Source: Rhododendron vialii (taxonomy: Eukaryota; Streptophyta; Magnoliopsida; Ericales; Ericaceae). Taken from it: a stretch of DNA of 64,000 nucleotides. The notes under the pieces are model-generated. The model had not been told where the DNA came from, made no database searches, and saw only the letters and a list, made by a program, of their open reading frames with translations. The position numbers and the translations under genes are program-made. The DNA lies in NCBI RefSeq assembly GCF_030253575.1, contig NC_080568.1, positions 2,807,501 to 2,871,500 of the forward strand, read 5' to 3'. Positions 10,808-23,399 of this stretch are shown one piece after another (position 1 is the first letter of the stretch; every line of letters begins with the position of its first letter).

Positions 10808-13800
10808 TTACCCGTTGGTGCCATTGAAACTTTCTTGAGCAGTTAGACGCCCTTTGTCTCGCCAATTCTCTCCCCACATTTTCGCCTCTGCAACGGCCCG
10901 TTCCCTATCCAAGTCCCTAGTTGTCACCTTAGCATTTTTTGTCGGAGAGTCTTCCCTTTCGGTTCCATCAGACTCCCACTTGCGTCCGGATCTTCCACCT
11001 TTTTCGTTCTTCAATATCCTCCCACCTCCCTCATCGTTGGTTGTTTTCTCATCCTTGTCCCCAGAAAGTGTACGGATGTGTCCCGGAGCACTACTAAGGT
11101 CATATGACTGGTTTGCAAGAAAAGACAGGGCAGTTACCACGTCTCTGATGTGAGGACGGGCGGCAGCCTCTTCTTGGATGCACATCGATGCCACAGAGAG
11201 AGCTTGGTAGAGACCCCGCATTGGATACTGACCATTCAATCGCGGGTCTACCAGTTTCGCATGTTTTTTACGGTCGTTGAAGAGGGGGCGAGCCTGCAAT
11301 TATGCAAACCATACCTATAGTTAAACACTACTATGCAAATATCACGGTGTCACATGGACTCATCTACGGATAAAGGCATGGGATGTGTTTGACATGTTTA
11401 GTTGACATTCATGCAGCAAAAGTAAGTTTTAGGAATTCAAACTTACCATATCCTCATACAGAACCTGCATATAATATGCAAGTAAAATGCTTTATGTAAA
11501 CCTTGCAAACACTATTTTTACCATAGAAAACGAAAGAACATAGAAAGAAATCTGTTTAGTCTGTCATGTCTAAGTGTCATTGGAAACATGAACTAGACGA
11601 ACCCAATGCTTAAACACTACAGATTCAACGCCTACTTGAGTCCACGTAACATTGACAGTTATTGCTAGACAAACACAAACTAACCTACAAGATGTTGATG
11701 AGACAACTGAATTGTATAATGATTCAAGAGATTACCCATTGGACAAGGTTCTGTACTCCACGTCGTTGGGTGCTATCAATGGCTCTGCGTCCCGTAATAA
11801 GCTCTAGGAAAACTACTCCAAAACTATAAACATCAGATTTCACTGTCAGTTGTCCGGTCATTGCATACTCGGGGGCGCAATAACCAAACGTTCCCATAAC
11901 CCTGGTGGAAACATGTGACTGGTCTCCTGTTGGACCAAGCTTTGCAAGCCCGAAATCAGATAGCTTCGCGTGAAATCCTTCATCCAATAATATGTTGGAT
12001 GATTTGAAGTCCCTATAAATTACTGGAGGGTTTGCTTTGTCATGAAGGTATTCTAAACCTTTAGCAGCATCAGCTGCTATCTTTATCCTTGTGTTCCAAT
12101 CTAGTGGCTCTTTGTCTGGAGGAAGATCTGCACAAAAACCATTTGGACATATTAATGTTAAGTTAGTAACTGCTGCTCATGTGAATTGTTAAACATCTAA
12201 AATGAAATATGGGTGTTGGTAGTACATTGATAGAAGGGCATGGGTGAGCGTAATACATTGCTCGAGGGAGCATGGGGCACAAAGAGCTATGCCATTATTT
12301 CTTATATACTATAAACATACCAAGATATGGTTGTCCTACTGGTTAATCTTCCCTATGTCCTACTGGTTAATCTTCCCTATGTTTCATCCTTCTCCAGAAG
12401 TTCAATAATATGAGTTAAAATCAATTGGCAATAGTGGCGAGGCTCCCCAGGCTGGTATACTAATTTGGGAGACAATAATTAATCAATGCGGTGTCAAGCT
12501 CTAACAACATGCTTCATCATTTTCTATGGGGTTATGGTGTTAACCATCTCACGTGTTATATTATGTATCTTCTTGATGTAGTTCTGCAACAAAAAGCACA
12601 TTTCTGAGCATAACACTCTGAATGATCTTTGTGCGCTTCATAAAACTAAACGCAAAAGAGACTACGATTATTAGAAACCGAAGATTGTGTACTGGATGGT
12701 TACCAAGAAGGTGATCTTCCAAAGATCCCAAGGGCATATATTCGTAGACAAGAAGTCGTTGGTCCCCATCGGCACAATACCCAATCAAATTCACGAGATT
12801 ATCATGATGCAGAAGGCTAAGCATGAGAACTTCCACGAGAAATTCCCTGTTACCCTGATGCCCATCTTTGTCCAGCTGTTTCACAGCAACAGCCTGGAAA
12901 ACAAAAGCCTGCCTTTATCAGCACAAATTCGATGACAAGAGCAACCAAAAATAACTAAATAATGTTTTACTCCAAGAAGAGATAAAAAGTCAAGTTTCCT
13001 AAAAGAATAGAGGGACTTTTCATGAAGAAGTGACAGGATGCAAGGTATCGGATACAAGCATTTAGGGTGGAATTAATCGTGACGCAACAGTTTAGGTTGA
13101 AAATGGTTCTGAAGAAAAATGATGTAAAACTCCATATTCTTCTAAAATAAGTGTAATCAGCCCGAGTTTTAGAAGAGAACATTTGGATTCCTTAGAGTTT
13201 TGGACCAACAAATAAATTACTGAGGTTGTTTAATCAGATTAACATTCTCTCAACTTGTTCCTCTCAGCCCTTTGGATCACCCACTACATTTTCCTTCCCT
13301 TCTTAGGTCATAATCAGCTGACTGCTCCCTCTTGCTTTATGCTTTGTTCATCCAATTTTTAATGATGGAAATGATGGAACTAGAGTTCATTCATGTTATA
13401 ATAATCTAACAATACATAGCTGCTGCTATAGTGAACATCCCGAATGAAGAAATAATGCAACAATTTACCTGGCCCGTGCTTTCAAGCCGCCCTTTGTATA
13501 CACGCCCAAATCCTCCTTCCCCCAAGAAAGACTCTGGCCTAAAGTTCTTCGTCGCAGCGGCAACCTCACGGAAAGTGAATGTTTGTGCAGCAATATTTGG
13601 CATATCCTTTTGAGCCATTGACAAATGCCTCAATCCCCCATTGTTTCTTGTTTTCAGTCTGTCGATTCCTGCAGATTCAACTCAATCATGAGATACATAT
13701 CCAAATCAAGCTTGATAAAAGATTGATACTTTGAAACTTCGACACATTACGATTGTAAAAATGCCCTAGATTTGTTGAATTGTTGCATGAGTCCGAGTCA

Positions 13801-14653
13801 ATGGTTAGGAAAATCCCAAGTTACTAACATGTTAAAGCTAAAGCACCAGATTGAGCTTATAGCAGTACTCAGAATCAATTCCTAAACATCCACAATATTG
13901 TCCCACAAATATGTTGAACCCTAACACAATATCTAGGGAACTCGAACGCAGAAACCCAAGTAACAATCAAGAATAATCACACAAGAAACACAACACTTAC
14001 GTAGTTCACCTTAGAGCATCTCCCAAGAGGAAGCAAAATTTAGTACCACATGTATAGAGTTAAAGTCAACTCCAAGGGAAACTTGCAAATCATTTTCTTT
14101 ATTTGTCAAATTTGCAATATTTACTTCAAATATTGATGACGTATCAGGTTTCGGAGTCATTTTGCACTCTTCAAACTTGAAGAAGGAGAACACTACACCA
14201 AAATAGTGTAGCACTTTTCTTCTTCTCTTGATGAATCTTTTACTAACATAGCTATTCAAATTTTGAGAATTTCTAATTTTGCTTCCTCCTTTGGAATTGC
14301 TCTAACAAGGCTACGTCCACAGCCCTTGCAGCTATTTCAATATGATGAAGAGTGATTTGAAGAGCTGCATCGAAAATATCCTACAGGACAATACATAGCT
14401 TGGATTACAGGCAGTGTTCTAAAAATTGGCAATTAACCGCTGGCAGGGCCTATCCGACTAGATCCGACTAATTGCTATGCGTCGATTACTAGGCCTCGAA
14501 ATTTGAAGGTGCGCCTGGCGACTTTTGGAACCTTGATTACAGGCCTGTGAAACAACCCCCGAAACACCAATTTTATAGGAATAAAAGCTTTGATTGGGGC
14601 ACTATTGAATTGTGCAGGGTATTGTAAAAGTGTGAGAATTTAGAATGTGATAC

Positions 14654-14700
<47 letters not shown>

Positions 14701-15135
14701 GAGAGAGAGACAGAGAGAGAGAGAGAGACAGACAGAGAGAATTTGTTATTTTGTATATTGTGTTGCTTGAAATTCAATAAAACAGTGAGTAGTCATGTGT
14801 AATCTCTCAGTGTGCTTTCGAGGCAAAACAAATTCCACCACCAACAAAATCGCACATAACAAAGTTGTCTAGATCATGTAAACAAAGTCAAAGTCTTCAT
14901 CCCCTCAAATTCCAAAATCAATCAACAAAGCTTAACAATCAAGATTCAGTCAACGGCATCATTTCATCGCATGAACATGAAGAAAAAAAACCAAAATAAA
15001 AAAGAGAGACTTCAGAATGGCAGCAAATTTTACTGCCAATGCATCATCAAACCCATTAATCAAATTAAACAGAAATACCCAGATCAGATCAAACCACCAC
15101 ACCTAAATCACATTTATGTATGTAGATAGATAGAT

Positions 15136-15185
<50 letters not shown>

Positions 15186-15343
15186 AACTAACCAGAAGAT
15201 AATTTAGACATGTTAGAGAGGACATGAGGGTGGATTTCCTTTCTCTGACCTCTATTCAAACTGGGATTCAGCTTTTCTTCCTCTTTTGAATTATTTTCCT
15301 TCAACAACTCCTCCTTAAAATGAAAACACCAAAAGCAGCCCAT
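10808..15343 (-). CDS. RLCK-VII (PBL27-like) receptor-like cytoplasmic kinase, five exons
   Basis: Minus-strand exons are 15343-15193, 13668-13469, 12893-12704, 12127-11736 and 11293-10808. Splice sites are canonical and phases agree, giving 472 residues. The N-terminus MGCFWC offers Gly2 for myristoylation and Cys3/Cys6 for palmitoylation, so the protein should sit at the plasma membrane. Kinase landmarks are the P-loop GEGGFG (100-105), Lys122 in AVKQL, the catalytic loop [11 protein letters not shown] (Asp220), DFG (238-240) and [14 protein letters not shown] replaces HRD, as in this subfamily. The C-terminal tail has [13 protein letters not shown] and WGENW, features I know from PBL27, which links the chitin receptor CERK1 to MAP kinases. 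The start is fixed by the MGC motif. Intron 1 carries a MITE and two GA tracts. It appears intact. The orthology is inference. Confidence 0.92.
14014..14302. repeat. GAGCATC-type MITE in kinase intron 1
   Basis: The left end gagcatctcccaagaggaag is mirrored by cttcctcctttggaattgctc at the right end, flanked by TA on both sides (TTA left, TAA right). The size of 289 bp and absence of coding sequence fit a MITE of the same GAGCATCTCC-ended superfamily seen at 24654 and 38261. Confidence 0.7.
14658..14740. repeat. (GA)n microsatellite, kinase intron 1
   Basis: An impure GA run of about 80 bp with cagaga interruptions. A second pure GA run of about 45 bp lies at 15138-15182, ten bases from the exon 1 donor site on the kinase strand. 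On that strand both read as CT tracts. Confidence 0.9.
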
Positions 15344-15517
15344 TCCTTTTCTACCCTTCTTCCCAAACCAAAAACCTTACTTGATTGTACCCAAAATAGA
15401 TCAAATCTGCTTCGAAAATCAGATGGGTGTCTCTGTAAAAGTCCACAAAGACAGACCAAAATACCAGCACAAGTAAATGGCGTGGGAAATTGGTTTCTCT
15501 AAGAAAAGAGAGAATGT

Positions 15518-15518
<1 letters not shown>

Positions 15519-15546
<28 letters not shown>
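15519..15546. repeat. (GA)n upstream of the kinase start
   Basis: On the kinase strand this is a CT run about 175 bp before the ATG, in the likely 5' leader or core promoter. The arrangement parallels the SWEET promoter. Confidence 0.8.
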
Positions 15547-15550
<4 letters not shown>

Positions 15551-15844
15551 AGAGGGACGGCTTTTTGTTTACAGAGTAAATTTTTCATTCAAATGAGCCT
15601 GTCCATTTTTCATTCAAATGAGCCTGTCCTGTCTTGTTTTGCATTTAGATATAGAGACAGACTGGAATGGAGACAGGAGTTCCCTTCTACATTATGAGTT
15701 TGACCAAAACGCCATTTTACATAATAATTCCATATATTCTCCAGCTAGATGTTTTAGTTCACGACAAAATTATTAGGAAGCCAGATAAACTTTAGTACTG
15801 GTTGCGAATGGCATTTAATCAATTTGGTGTTAAAGTATGACTAA

Positions 15845-15987
15845 GGTCCCGTTTCGCTAAGGGGGTAAATATTTATTTTTAAATACTTATTTTTGTAAAT
15901 TAAATGTGATGTATTATGAAAAAATAACATGTCTTGTGGAAAAAATAATTATTATTTAAAAAATAAGAACATTAGCAAAACGGGGTT
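15845..15987. repeat. Short MITE
   Basis: The ends ggtcccgtttcgctaa and ttagcaaaacggggt are inverted copies, and the AT-rich interior is partly self-complementary (aaatacttattttt / aaaaaataagaac). It is 143 bp with no coding sequence. Confidence 0.65.
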
Positions 15988-16417
15988 TAAATGATTGTGG
16001 TAAACTCCAAATCCCTGAAAATGTCAAGTTTTTAGCCCTTCTCTGTCGTCTTTTATGAATTTTTTAAACTTTGATCTATGTTTATATACTTTTTCGATTC
16101 CTCCCATTGAAACAAAAAATATCATATAAAAATTTGATCCTAATATATTGTAAAAGTGTCATGCTATGATGACCACATTTGGTAACCATATTTTGGGTAC
16201 GATGTACATTCTAATATATTTTACTACATGACATATGAGGTACATTCTATCAATATTTTGTGACACATCACATGTTTTGAGGTCACCATAGAATTGCTCA
16301 TTTTGATTAAGAGAATGCAACCAAATCGACTGTATCAAAAAGCCCCTGAAAAGTTAGGCGAAACTTACCTAATCAACTTGGTATTAAAATATGACTATGG
16401 TTGAGGTAAACTCCCTA

Positions 16418-16740
16418 GGCACTGCTATTCGCAGCCCTTTATTTTCTCTCATAGCCTGTTAAAAATTTTCAATTATACTCGACAGTTAGTTATCGAAATT
16501 AAGATATATTTTCAGAATCCAATTACCGAAATATAATATTTTTTTCAACAGCTATTTATCAAAAATATATGTTCAGCAGTTGTTTACCGAAAGTTAAACA
16601 TATTTTCAACATGTAGTTACCGAAATATAATCTTGTTTTCAACAGCTATTTACCGAAATGTTATGTATGATTTTCAACAACCATTTACCGAAATGTAGTG
16701 GGCTATGGGAGAAAATGAAGGGCTGCAAATAGCAGCGCCC
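16418..16740 (+). repeat. MULE-type MITE with internal repeat units, copy 1
   Basis: Terminal inverted repeats of about 40 bp: ggcactgctattcgcagccc on the left, gggctgcaaatagcagcgcc on the right. The 9-bp flanks aactcccta (16409-16417) and aactccata (16741-16749) differ at one base, as a MULE-style target duplication would. The interior is built from about seven degenerate ~40-bp units containing taccgaaa and ttttcaaca. A second copy lies inverted at 34946-35260. Confidence 0.8.
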
Positions 16741-16749
16741 AACTCCATA

Positions 16750-17990
16750 TCCCCGTAATCGAACAATAGAAATATTAAAAAAAAAAATAAGTTGTGTTCA
16801 TTTTAATAAAACTCCATCAATTACGACTCAGTATCACTCTGTCGCATAAGTTTGTCTTTAATTGGGAATTCAACTATTTAATTAAGAAGGCATCGTCATT
16901 TCACTTCTAAATACTAGTTTTCAAAATTGCCCTTTGTTTTGAAAATAGGTGCTATCACCCACTTCAAAAGAGAAGGACAAAAAAGAATTTGACTTGTCAA
17001 AATGGACATGCATTGTGAATATTCAAAAAATGAAAAGGTGGAGTATTGTAGGAGTAAAACGTTTTATATTTGTCAAGTGTCATAGATATATTTCAAAATA
17101 TTTTTAAAAAAAAATTCCTACTCTCTTTTTTTTGTAGAACTTTCTGTCTCTATTTAGTACGTATACTAAACTTTCAATGAAGCACTGACTACTGACTCTC
17201 ACATCCCTTATTTTTGATAGCTCAAGGTGTTTTCGGTTAACTTGTTCCCATCTCAACGAGAGAGGATTGGGTTTGGGTGTACGGTTAAGATTGAGTTTGA
17301 GTTTGAGTCAACTTAGCTCATTGGGGTGGGTCGGTCCACTCAATATATATATTTTTTTTTTTTGGGGGGGAGAGTTTGATCAATTTTTCAATTAAGCTGG
17401 GAGGTTACGTGATACGGTTATAGATGAGCGGATGTAAATAAAATTAACCAAAGTGTGTGTGGATTATAGACTCAATTTTCCTGGGTATAGTGCATTATCT
17501 CGTTGATGTCCGGCGGTTATAAGAATTAAATTCAAAGAGTTAAAATAACCAGCCGCTACATCTACATTAACTATGTAAGAAGGTCTGCATCAATTAAATC
17601 AACTTCAATATAGAACAATTCAAGAAATAACTCTATAACAAAAGAAATAAACAAACAACGTAAGACTGCAGGGACTAATAGTAACCATGCAATTGTTGCA
17701 TTTGGCAAGACTTAACCCCGGACGTCTTAGTAGAACATAAGGGTGGCCAACTAAGTTAGCCTTAGTTGGATTTTAAATCTTATTCGCCTGCTTAAAAGGG
17801 GTTGTATAATATAGATCAGTATATCTATATTCGGTAATTCAGTCTCGGTCCCATTTTAATTGAATCTGGTTCATATACTTAAATTTCTGAGAATCATATA
17901 CATCATGTGCGATTTGATTTTATGTAGAACAACTCAATTACTAGTAACTTAGAAGAAAAGACACTAATAAATTTGAAGCTACGGTAGGTA
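16750..17990. other. Gene-free AT-rich DNA
   Basis: No gene or clear transposon boundary was found. It is AT-rich with short homopolymer runs (for example the T then G run near 17350-17368). Confidence 0.4.
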
Positions 17991-17997
17991 GGCAGTT

Positions 17998-18196
17998 GAT
18001 AGGGAAGTCGTTGAGGGGGTTTGGACTAGCAAACGGCTATTGTGCCAAGTTGTATTTTACTAAGGCAAGTTTTATTCGGTTTTGACCGGGGTTCGATTCT
18101 TGGGGTTAGGGTTTGATGGCCTGTTTTTAACCAGATTGGAGAGGGAAATTGGTCAAAATGCGCGTAAGCATGTCCGAATACGCCTAACCGTCTGAA
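17998..18196 (+). repeat. Possible SINE
   Basis: A tRNA-like head is suggested by an A-box-like word tagcaaacggc near 18028 and a B-box-like word ggttcgattct near 18090. About 100 bp of unrelated body and a short A-rich end (gaaaaaagaaag) follow. No flanking duplication was established, so this is tentative. Confidence 0.35.
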
Positions 18197-18375
18197 AAAA
18201 GAAAGCTTAATACTAATATTCGAAGTACAAATTAAGAGGTACATTTCACACCCATCTCCACGTCAATATATTGATTATCCCTTTGAATTATCAGGGGACT
18301 GGACTGTTCAAATGCATGTGTTCTTGGAAGTACAGTAGCATAGAGTAGTTATTAAAATCCATCAAATTTAACTTC

Positions 18376-18410
<35 letters not shown>

Positions 18411-18411
18411 G

Positions 18412-19040
18412 AGCTAATTTGAATGGTAGAAAAGAAAAATTATTCCTTGCTCCTAAAGTAATGCTATACTCATAATAGTTTGTGGGTACCACCCAAGTAG
18501 GTGAGTCTCAAATTAATACAGTTGTAAGAGACCGGAACATTGCCTTACGAGCATGGAATAATCTCTCTGCCAAGTAGAGTGAAGAAAACCATATCATTGA
18601 CATAGGTTGAGATTTGAAAGATTACGTATTTTCAATTTTGTAGTTCTGAAATACGATACAGGATAGGAATGTTTTGACTTCTTGTTAACCTAGAAATATT
18701 ATGTTTTTAGATTTGATCTTTTTGTCGGCCTAGTTTGAATGGTAAGCAAAAAAAGAATTATTCCATGGTCTAGTAATGCTATAGTCGCAATAATGTGTGG
18801 GTACCACCTCAAGTGTGTGAGTCTCAAAGACTATTGCGAAAGACGGGATCGAGCATTGCTTTACCGCCTCTACGAGCAAGGAATAATGTCTCTGCCAAGT
18901 AGAGGGAGGAAAACCATATGATCGTTGACGTAGGATAAGATTTCAAAGATTACGTGCTTTCGATTTTGTAATTCTGACATTAGATTTTGACTGGGAATGT
19001 TTTGACTTTTTGTTAACGTAAAAAGTAAAAAATATTACTA
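18412..19040 (+). repeat. Two tandem ~316-bp direct repeat units
   Basis: Unit 1 starts at about 18412 and unit 2 at about 18728. Shared words in order are tttgaatggta, gtaatgctata, tgtgggtaccacc, gtgagtctcaaa, ctctgccaagtagag, gaaaaccatat and agattacgt. The units have diverged by substitutions and small indels, so the duplication is old. A (CT)n tract of about 29 bp (18379-18407) sits just upstream. No coding function is evident. Confidence 0.75.
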
Positions 19041-20890
19041 CATTTTTTTTTGTTTGATTTTACCTTTATTTTATTAGGATTCTTTGAGTCTGGTAAAATT
19101 TGTCTTATATAGTAAACTACTGTGTATGTGTGTAGACTTTCCCACCATTAACGGTCGAAAGGATAACCCAAGAAATAAAAACAGAAGCAGAATGCCTAAT
19201 TATACGGGGCAACCATGTGATGAGAAATTTTTAAGTGTCTGGCGGGTACTTCGTGGCGGTGTCCGTCAGTGACCCAGGTTTGGAAGATTAGAACAGTTGT
19301 TAATTTCATGTTCCGAAATTAATCGAGATACACGTAAACTGAACTGGACATCCAGTTATCCGGTTATAAATAGACTACGTGATGTACCCCTTTATGTCAA
19401 GTGTTTAAAATCCGTGCAGTGGAGGCGGTTTTAGCGCGTTAACGGAATTAGTCCAATCCAACAACAGAAACATGTGGCGTTGATTGATTTAGAATCTCCT
19501 CGGATCAAATTAACTAGGTTATGATTAGTACCTATATACATGGTTGATATTCAACTACCGTGGGCTAATTTATAATCTTTTTACATAAACCCTACATTAG
19601 TTTTTTTGTCTTTTTTATACTATAGCTCAAGGAGCCCGATCAGCTTACGTGCACATCAATTAATTTCTGCAGGCTCAATTTCATCGTTCGCTAATGGAAT
19701 CTGGGAAGAGGCCGGCCGGATTAAAGTTCAACCAAATTAAGCTCAGCATGACCAAACCTCACAAGAGTTTATAACACACCGGCAAAATTTCCAATCTAGG
19801 ACTTATAAAGGAACAAACTGGTAATTTCACTACCCTTAGGCTTGCCCCAGCGGAAAAGGGAATGACTTTGCCTAGAGTTGGGCAGGGTCCGACTCCTCTC
19901 TAGGACGGTATCAAGATTTATCTGGAGGGTCGGGACGGTGGTTTGTTTCGGGGCGTCCGGAGGTTTATGCCCTACGGATGGGTCCAATTGGTCTATTGTG
20001 GGTGGTTTCTTCGCCAAAAAAATAATAAATAAATTATACTCCTTAACGGCTAGGGCGGTTACCCATGTGGTTCTACACTTCTACCACATTGGTCTTCATG
20101 ATTGCAGCCAACTACTGCTATTTTATTTTCTTATTACAACTGAAATTTACACTTTTTAATGTTTCTTTAGTAACTGTTTTTTCAAAATTTTGCTTAGAAA
20201 GAGCCGTGATTGCCGCCATCGAGTCCTCTCATTTTCCGAACCAGTCTTCGCCGGCCTTTCGGGTTTGATTATATAGAAGATTTTTCACGTTTGTGTTTTT
20301 CTAAACGGTACTGAACCTCATAAATGTGCCACAAATATAAAGGCCGATAATGTAATGATGGGTGTAGATTTTCTCCGGTCTGAGTTTTGGATTGGGCAAG
20401 ACAGTTCAAATCTGAACCGAAAGATTGACATAATCAATAACTTGAATTTACTAGCTCCTACAAGAGTGCGCAAATCCAAACGATTAATTGCAGCAACAGA
20501 CAATCCATATTTGTATTGTCCCGTCCAGTCCAAATTAAGGACTGGAAATGGTCCAAATATCAAGATTTAAGACTCGACACCTTACAAAATTAATAGGTGG
20601 ACTTGTGGGTTTATGAAATTCACATAATAGACCTAAGACAAATTTTTTAAATTAAGAACCGGAGAGTATCCAAATCCTATATGGTTTTCACTAGGGTTTG
20701 ACCCAATAGTCTTGTAATCTGGGGTTCAACTGCTATGAACACAAAATTGTCCCTCATAGTAATCTAACAAAAATTAACATACTAACAACATCCGGTTGTC
20801 TATATATAGATTTCACCGACAAGTGCCAAGTTGTTGTGGAGGCGGGATGGACGTTCTCCAAGCCTCACCTCAATCACACATTTTTTGGAA
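19041..20890. other. Gene-free repeat-derived DNA
   Basis: No gene recognised. A fragment near 19630-19690 resembles the repeat at 1190-1300. A GC-richer block at 19840-20020 ends in an A-rich tail (gccaaaaaaataataaat) and could be the 3' end of an old retroposon, but I cannot assign it. Confidence 0.4.
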
Positions 20891-21097
20891 TCTGAGACTA
20901 AGGGGCTGTTTGATAAAACGAAAAACTGAACTGAAAGCTGAAAAATTAAGTACTGGAAACTGAATGCTGAAATTTTTAAGTTGAAAAGTTGTTTGATAAA
21001 ATATATTAAGTACTGAATTAAAAAAATGATAAATTAATTTTGTTCCAATTCTCTCTTAATTTACTAACAATCACAATATACTTCTGGTAATGCTGAA

Positions 21098-21640
21098 GGA
21101 GTGGTGGAGGTGGAGATGGTGATGGTGGTGGAGTGGTGAAGGTAGTGCTAATGGTGGAGTAGTGGTGTGGTGTGGTGTGGTGAAGTGGTGGTGGTGGTGG
21201 TGTAGTGATGGTAATGGTGGTGGAGTGGCGGTGGTGGTGATGATTGTGATGATGCTGGTGGAGTGGTGGAGGTGGTGAAGTGGTGGTGGTGGTGGTGGTT
21301 GTGGTGGAGTGGTGGCGTAGGTGGTGGAAGTGGTGGTGGTGGTGGTGGTGAAGTGGTTGTAGAAGTGATGGTAGGAGTGGTGGTGTTGGTGGAGTGGTGG
21401 TGGTAAAGTGGTGGAACTGGTGGTGGTGGTGTTAGTGGAGGAAGTGGTGGTGGTGGTGGAGTTGGTGGTGGTGTTGGTGGTGGTGCTGTGGTGATGGTGG
21501 TGGTGGAGTGGAGGAGCTAATGGTGGCGATGTGGTGGAGGAGTGGTGGTAGAGGAGTAGTGGAGGTGGAGGTGGTGGTGGTGGTGTGGTGGTGGTGGTGA
21601 AGTGGTGGAGGTGTTGGTGGGAGTGGTTGTGGTGGTGGTA
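21098..21640. repeat. (GGT)n-rich minisatellite
   Basis: About 540 bp of degenerate GGT/GGA/GTG triplets with larger sub-repeats (gtggtggtggtg blocks separated by aagtgg, gagtgg). The minus strand therefore shows a 206-codon open frame of almost only His, Thr, Ser and Pro. That frame is a by-product of triplet composition, not a gene. Confidence 0.9.
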
Positions 21641-21790
21641 TAATGGTTTAATGCAAGTACATAAAAATTCAACCAGAATTAAGTAGCTCAAAGCTAAGTA
21701 ATTTTTTTCAATTTTTTGGCCTCTATTTTCAACGGTATTTAATTTGTTAAGTAATGTAAAATGTGGTTATCAAACCTACTAAATCACTTA

Positions 21791-22061
21791 CTCCCTCCGT
21801 CCCTTTTTAAGTGTCCTGCTTCGTAATTCCAACTTATTAAAAAGACATCATCATTATACCTTTCATATCAATTTTTTCCTCCACTTTCCCTACTTACCCA
21901 TTATCATTACACTTTTACTCACTTACTTTTTAAAATGGAATCTACTTTTAGGGACAAAATAGACAATTCGTTAACTTTTACCCACTAACTTTACAAAATG
22001 GACACTTATTAAGGGACAACCCAAAATAAAATACCGGACTATAAATAAGGGACGGAGGAAG
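21791..22061. repeat. Stowaway-type MITE (Tc1/mariner)
   Basis: The ends ctccctccgtccctttttaa and ataagggacggaggaag are inverted repeats of the well-known CTCCCTCCGTCCC family. TA dinucleotides lie at 21789-21790 and 22062-22063, the expected target duplication. The element is 271 bp and non-coding, nested inside the hAT-like element. Confidence 0.9.
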
Positions 22062-22126
22062 TATTACTTAATTGATTCAATTTTAAGTGTTAAATTTAGA
22101 TTATTAAGCAAACCCTAAGTGTGAGA

Positions 22127-23399
22127 ACCTCCACAACAATATGTGGTATGCTATAGAAAATATCCCTTTATTACTCCATCTTCCTTGCTACAGTTCATGA
22201 CAAGGCCAAACAAAATATAGTAATAAAAGCAGACCTTGTTTATTTCACCATTTTTTTTTTAGTTTTGTTTTTTAATTATTACTTTCTTTTTTTTTCTAAT
22301 CATTACTTTAGTTCTTCAATTATTACTTTGTCATTTCTCTCTCCAATCGTTATCCTATTTCTCTCTCCGTCCACTACTAAAACTAAAGTACCTAAAAATG
22401 CAAACCAAACACAAACGCTTCATGAAACTACACATGCCCATGCCATATCCCCCATTGGAGCTGTGGCGTGGGCTAGTTTCCTTGTCTCAGTGGTTGGGCC
22501 CAGGTTGCCTTTATGCCCCAGAACTGTGAATGGTTTGGCTTGAACTTGGGCTCGGACTATGCAAAGTGGGCCTCCAGAATATTCTGGAATTATAAGAAGC
22601 TAGAAAGTCCAGGTTAGTGGGCCTTCAAGACTTCAGTTGGAAGAGTAATGAGCCCATGGCATCAGTTCTTGGGTGGAATTGGTATGTTGCAGCTGAAAGG
22701 TCCCATGAATGGCTATAAGTTGGTGCCTCTGATTCCAGGATTCTATACACACCGAAAATACTCAGAAATCCAGAGCTACTTTTGCATTGTTTTTTTGTTC
22801 AATTCCTTTCGTTCCTGTGGGAGAGAGTATACACCATGTTTCTGTTTGGCGGAACAGTCCAGTGGGGTGTTGCTGCGACTGTTAAAGTCATCGTATCATG
22901 GGAAGAAGACGCCGAATGAATCCCTCTAGCACCTTTGGTGAGGCTGCAATTTTTCTCTGAGGACGCCCATGGCCGGCTCTGGGCTAAGGTCCACAAGACG
23001 CAAGCTTTAAGCCTCCCAAAAATGTCCAAAAACTAGAGTCGCCGCTTGTTTTTAGTACCGTGTGTGTGTTGCTATAGGGCTCAATTTTTAACCAATGAAT
23101 ATGTTTTATATATGGCCCAATAGCCCAGTAAAAATGGAACAGAGAAAAAAAACAAAAAGCGAGGATAAAGTTGGATCACGGGACGTCGGGATTGCTAATC
23201 TCCGAGAATATTATTCAAAGCGGTGACTGCATCTTTAACATGGATGCATTTTTTCCTCTTAAACGATATTTCTCATTACAAACAAACCCAACGAACTGAC
23301 GAAAAAGGAATTACACGTTAAGTGATAGGACATTAAGGGCCTCATTTTTTAAGATCATTTAAGACTTCCAAAATCTCAGAGTCGGCCCTAGGGACACCA
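22127..23399. other. Gene-free repeat-derived DNA
   Basis: At 22250-22400 a pyrimidine-rich interior resembles the MITE at 546-791. At 22440-23030 the sequence is GC-richer with short open frames but no recognisable domain. Words ggccggctctgggct (about 22972) and cagagtcggcccta (about 23376) may be remnants of paired repeat ends. Confidence 0.4.

Larger units (their letters stand above)
20898..22119. mobile_element. Non-autonomous hAT-like element carrying a GGT satellite and a Stowaway
   Basis: The ends ctaaggggctgtttgataa and ttattaagcaaaccctaag are imperfect inverted repeats. The flanks tctgaga (20891-20897) and tgtgaga (22120-22126) differ at one base and could be a decayed target duplication of hAT size. 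Inside, about 540 bp is GGT satellite and a 271-bp Stowaway MITE sits near the right end. There is no transposase. Confidence 0.55.

Noticed and set aside
21071-21691. 206-codon open frame on the minus strand, rich in His, Thr and Pro
   Set aside because: It is the translation of a GGT-type satellite; all frames of such a repeat stay open and no domain is present.
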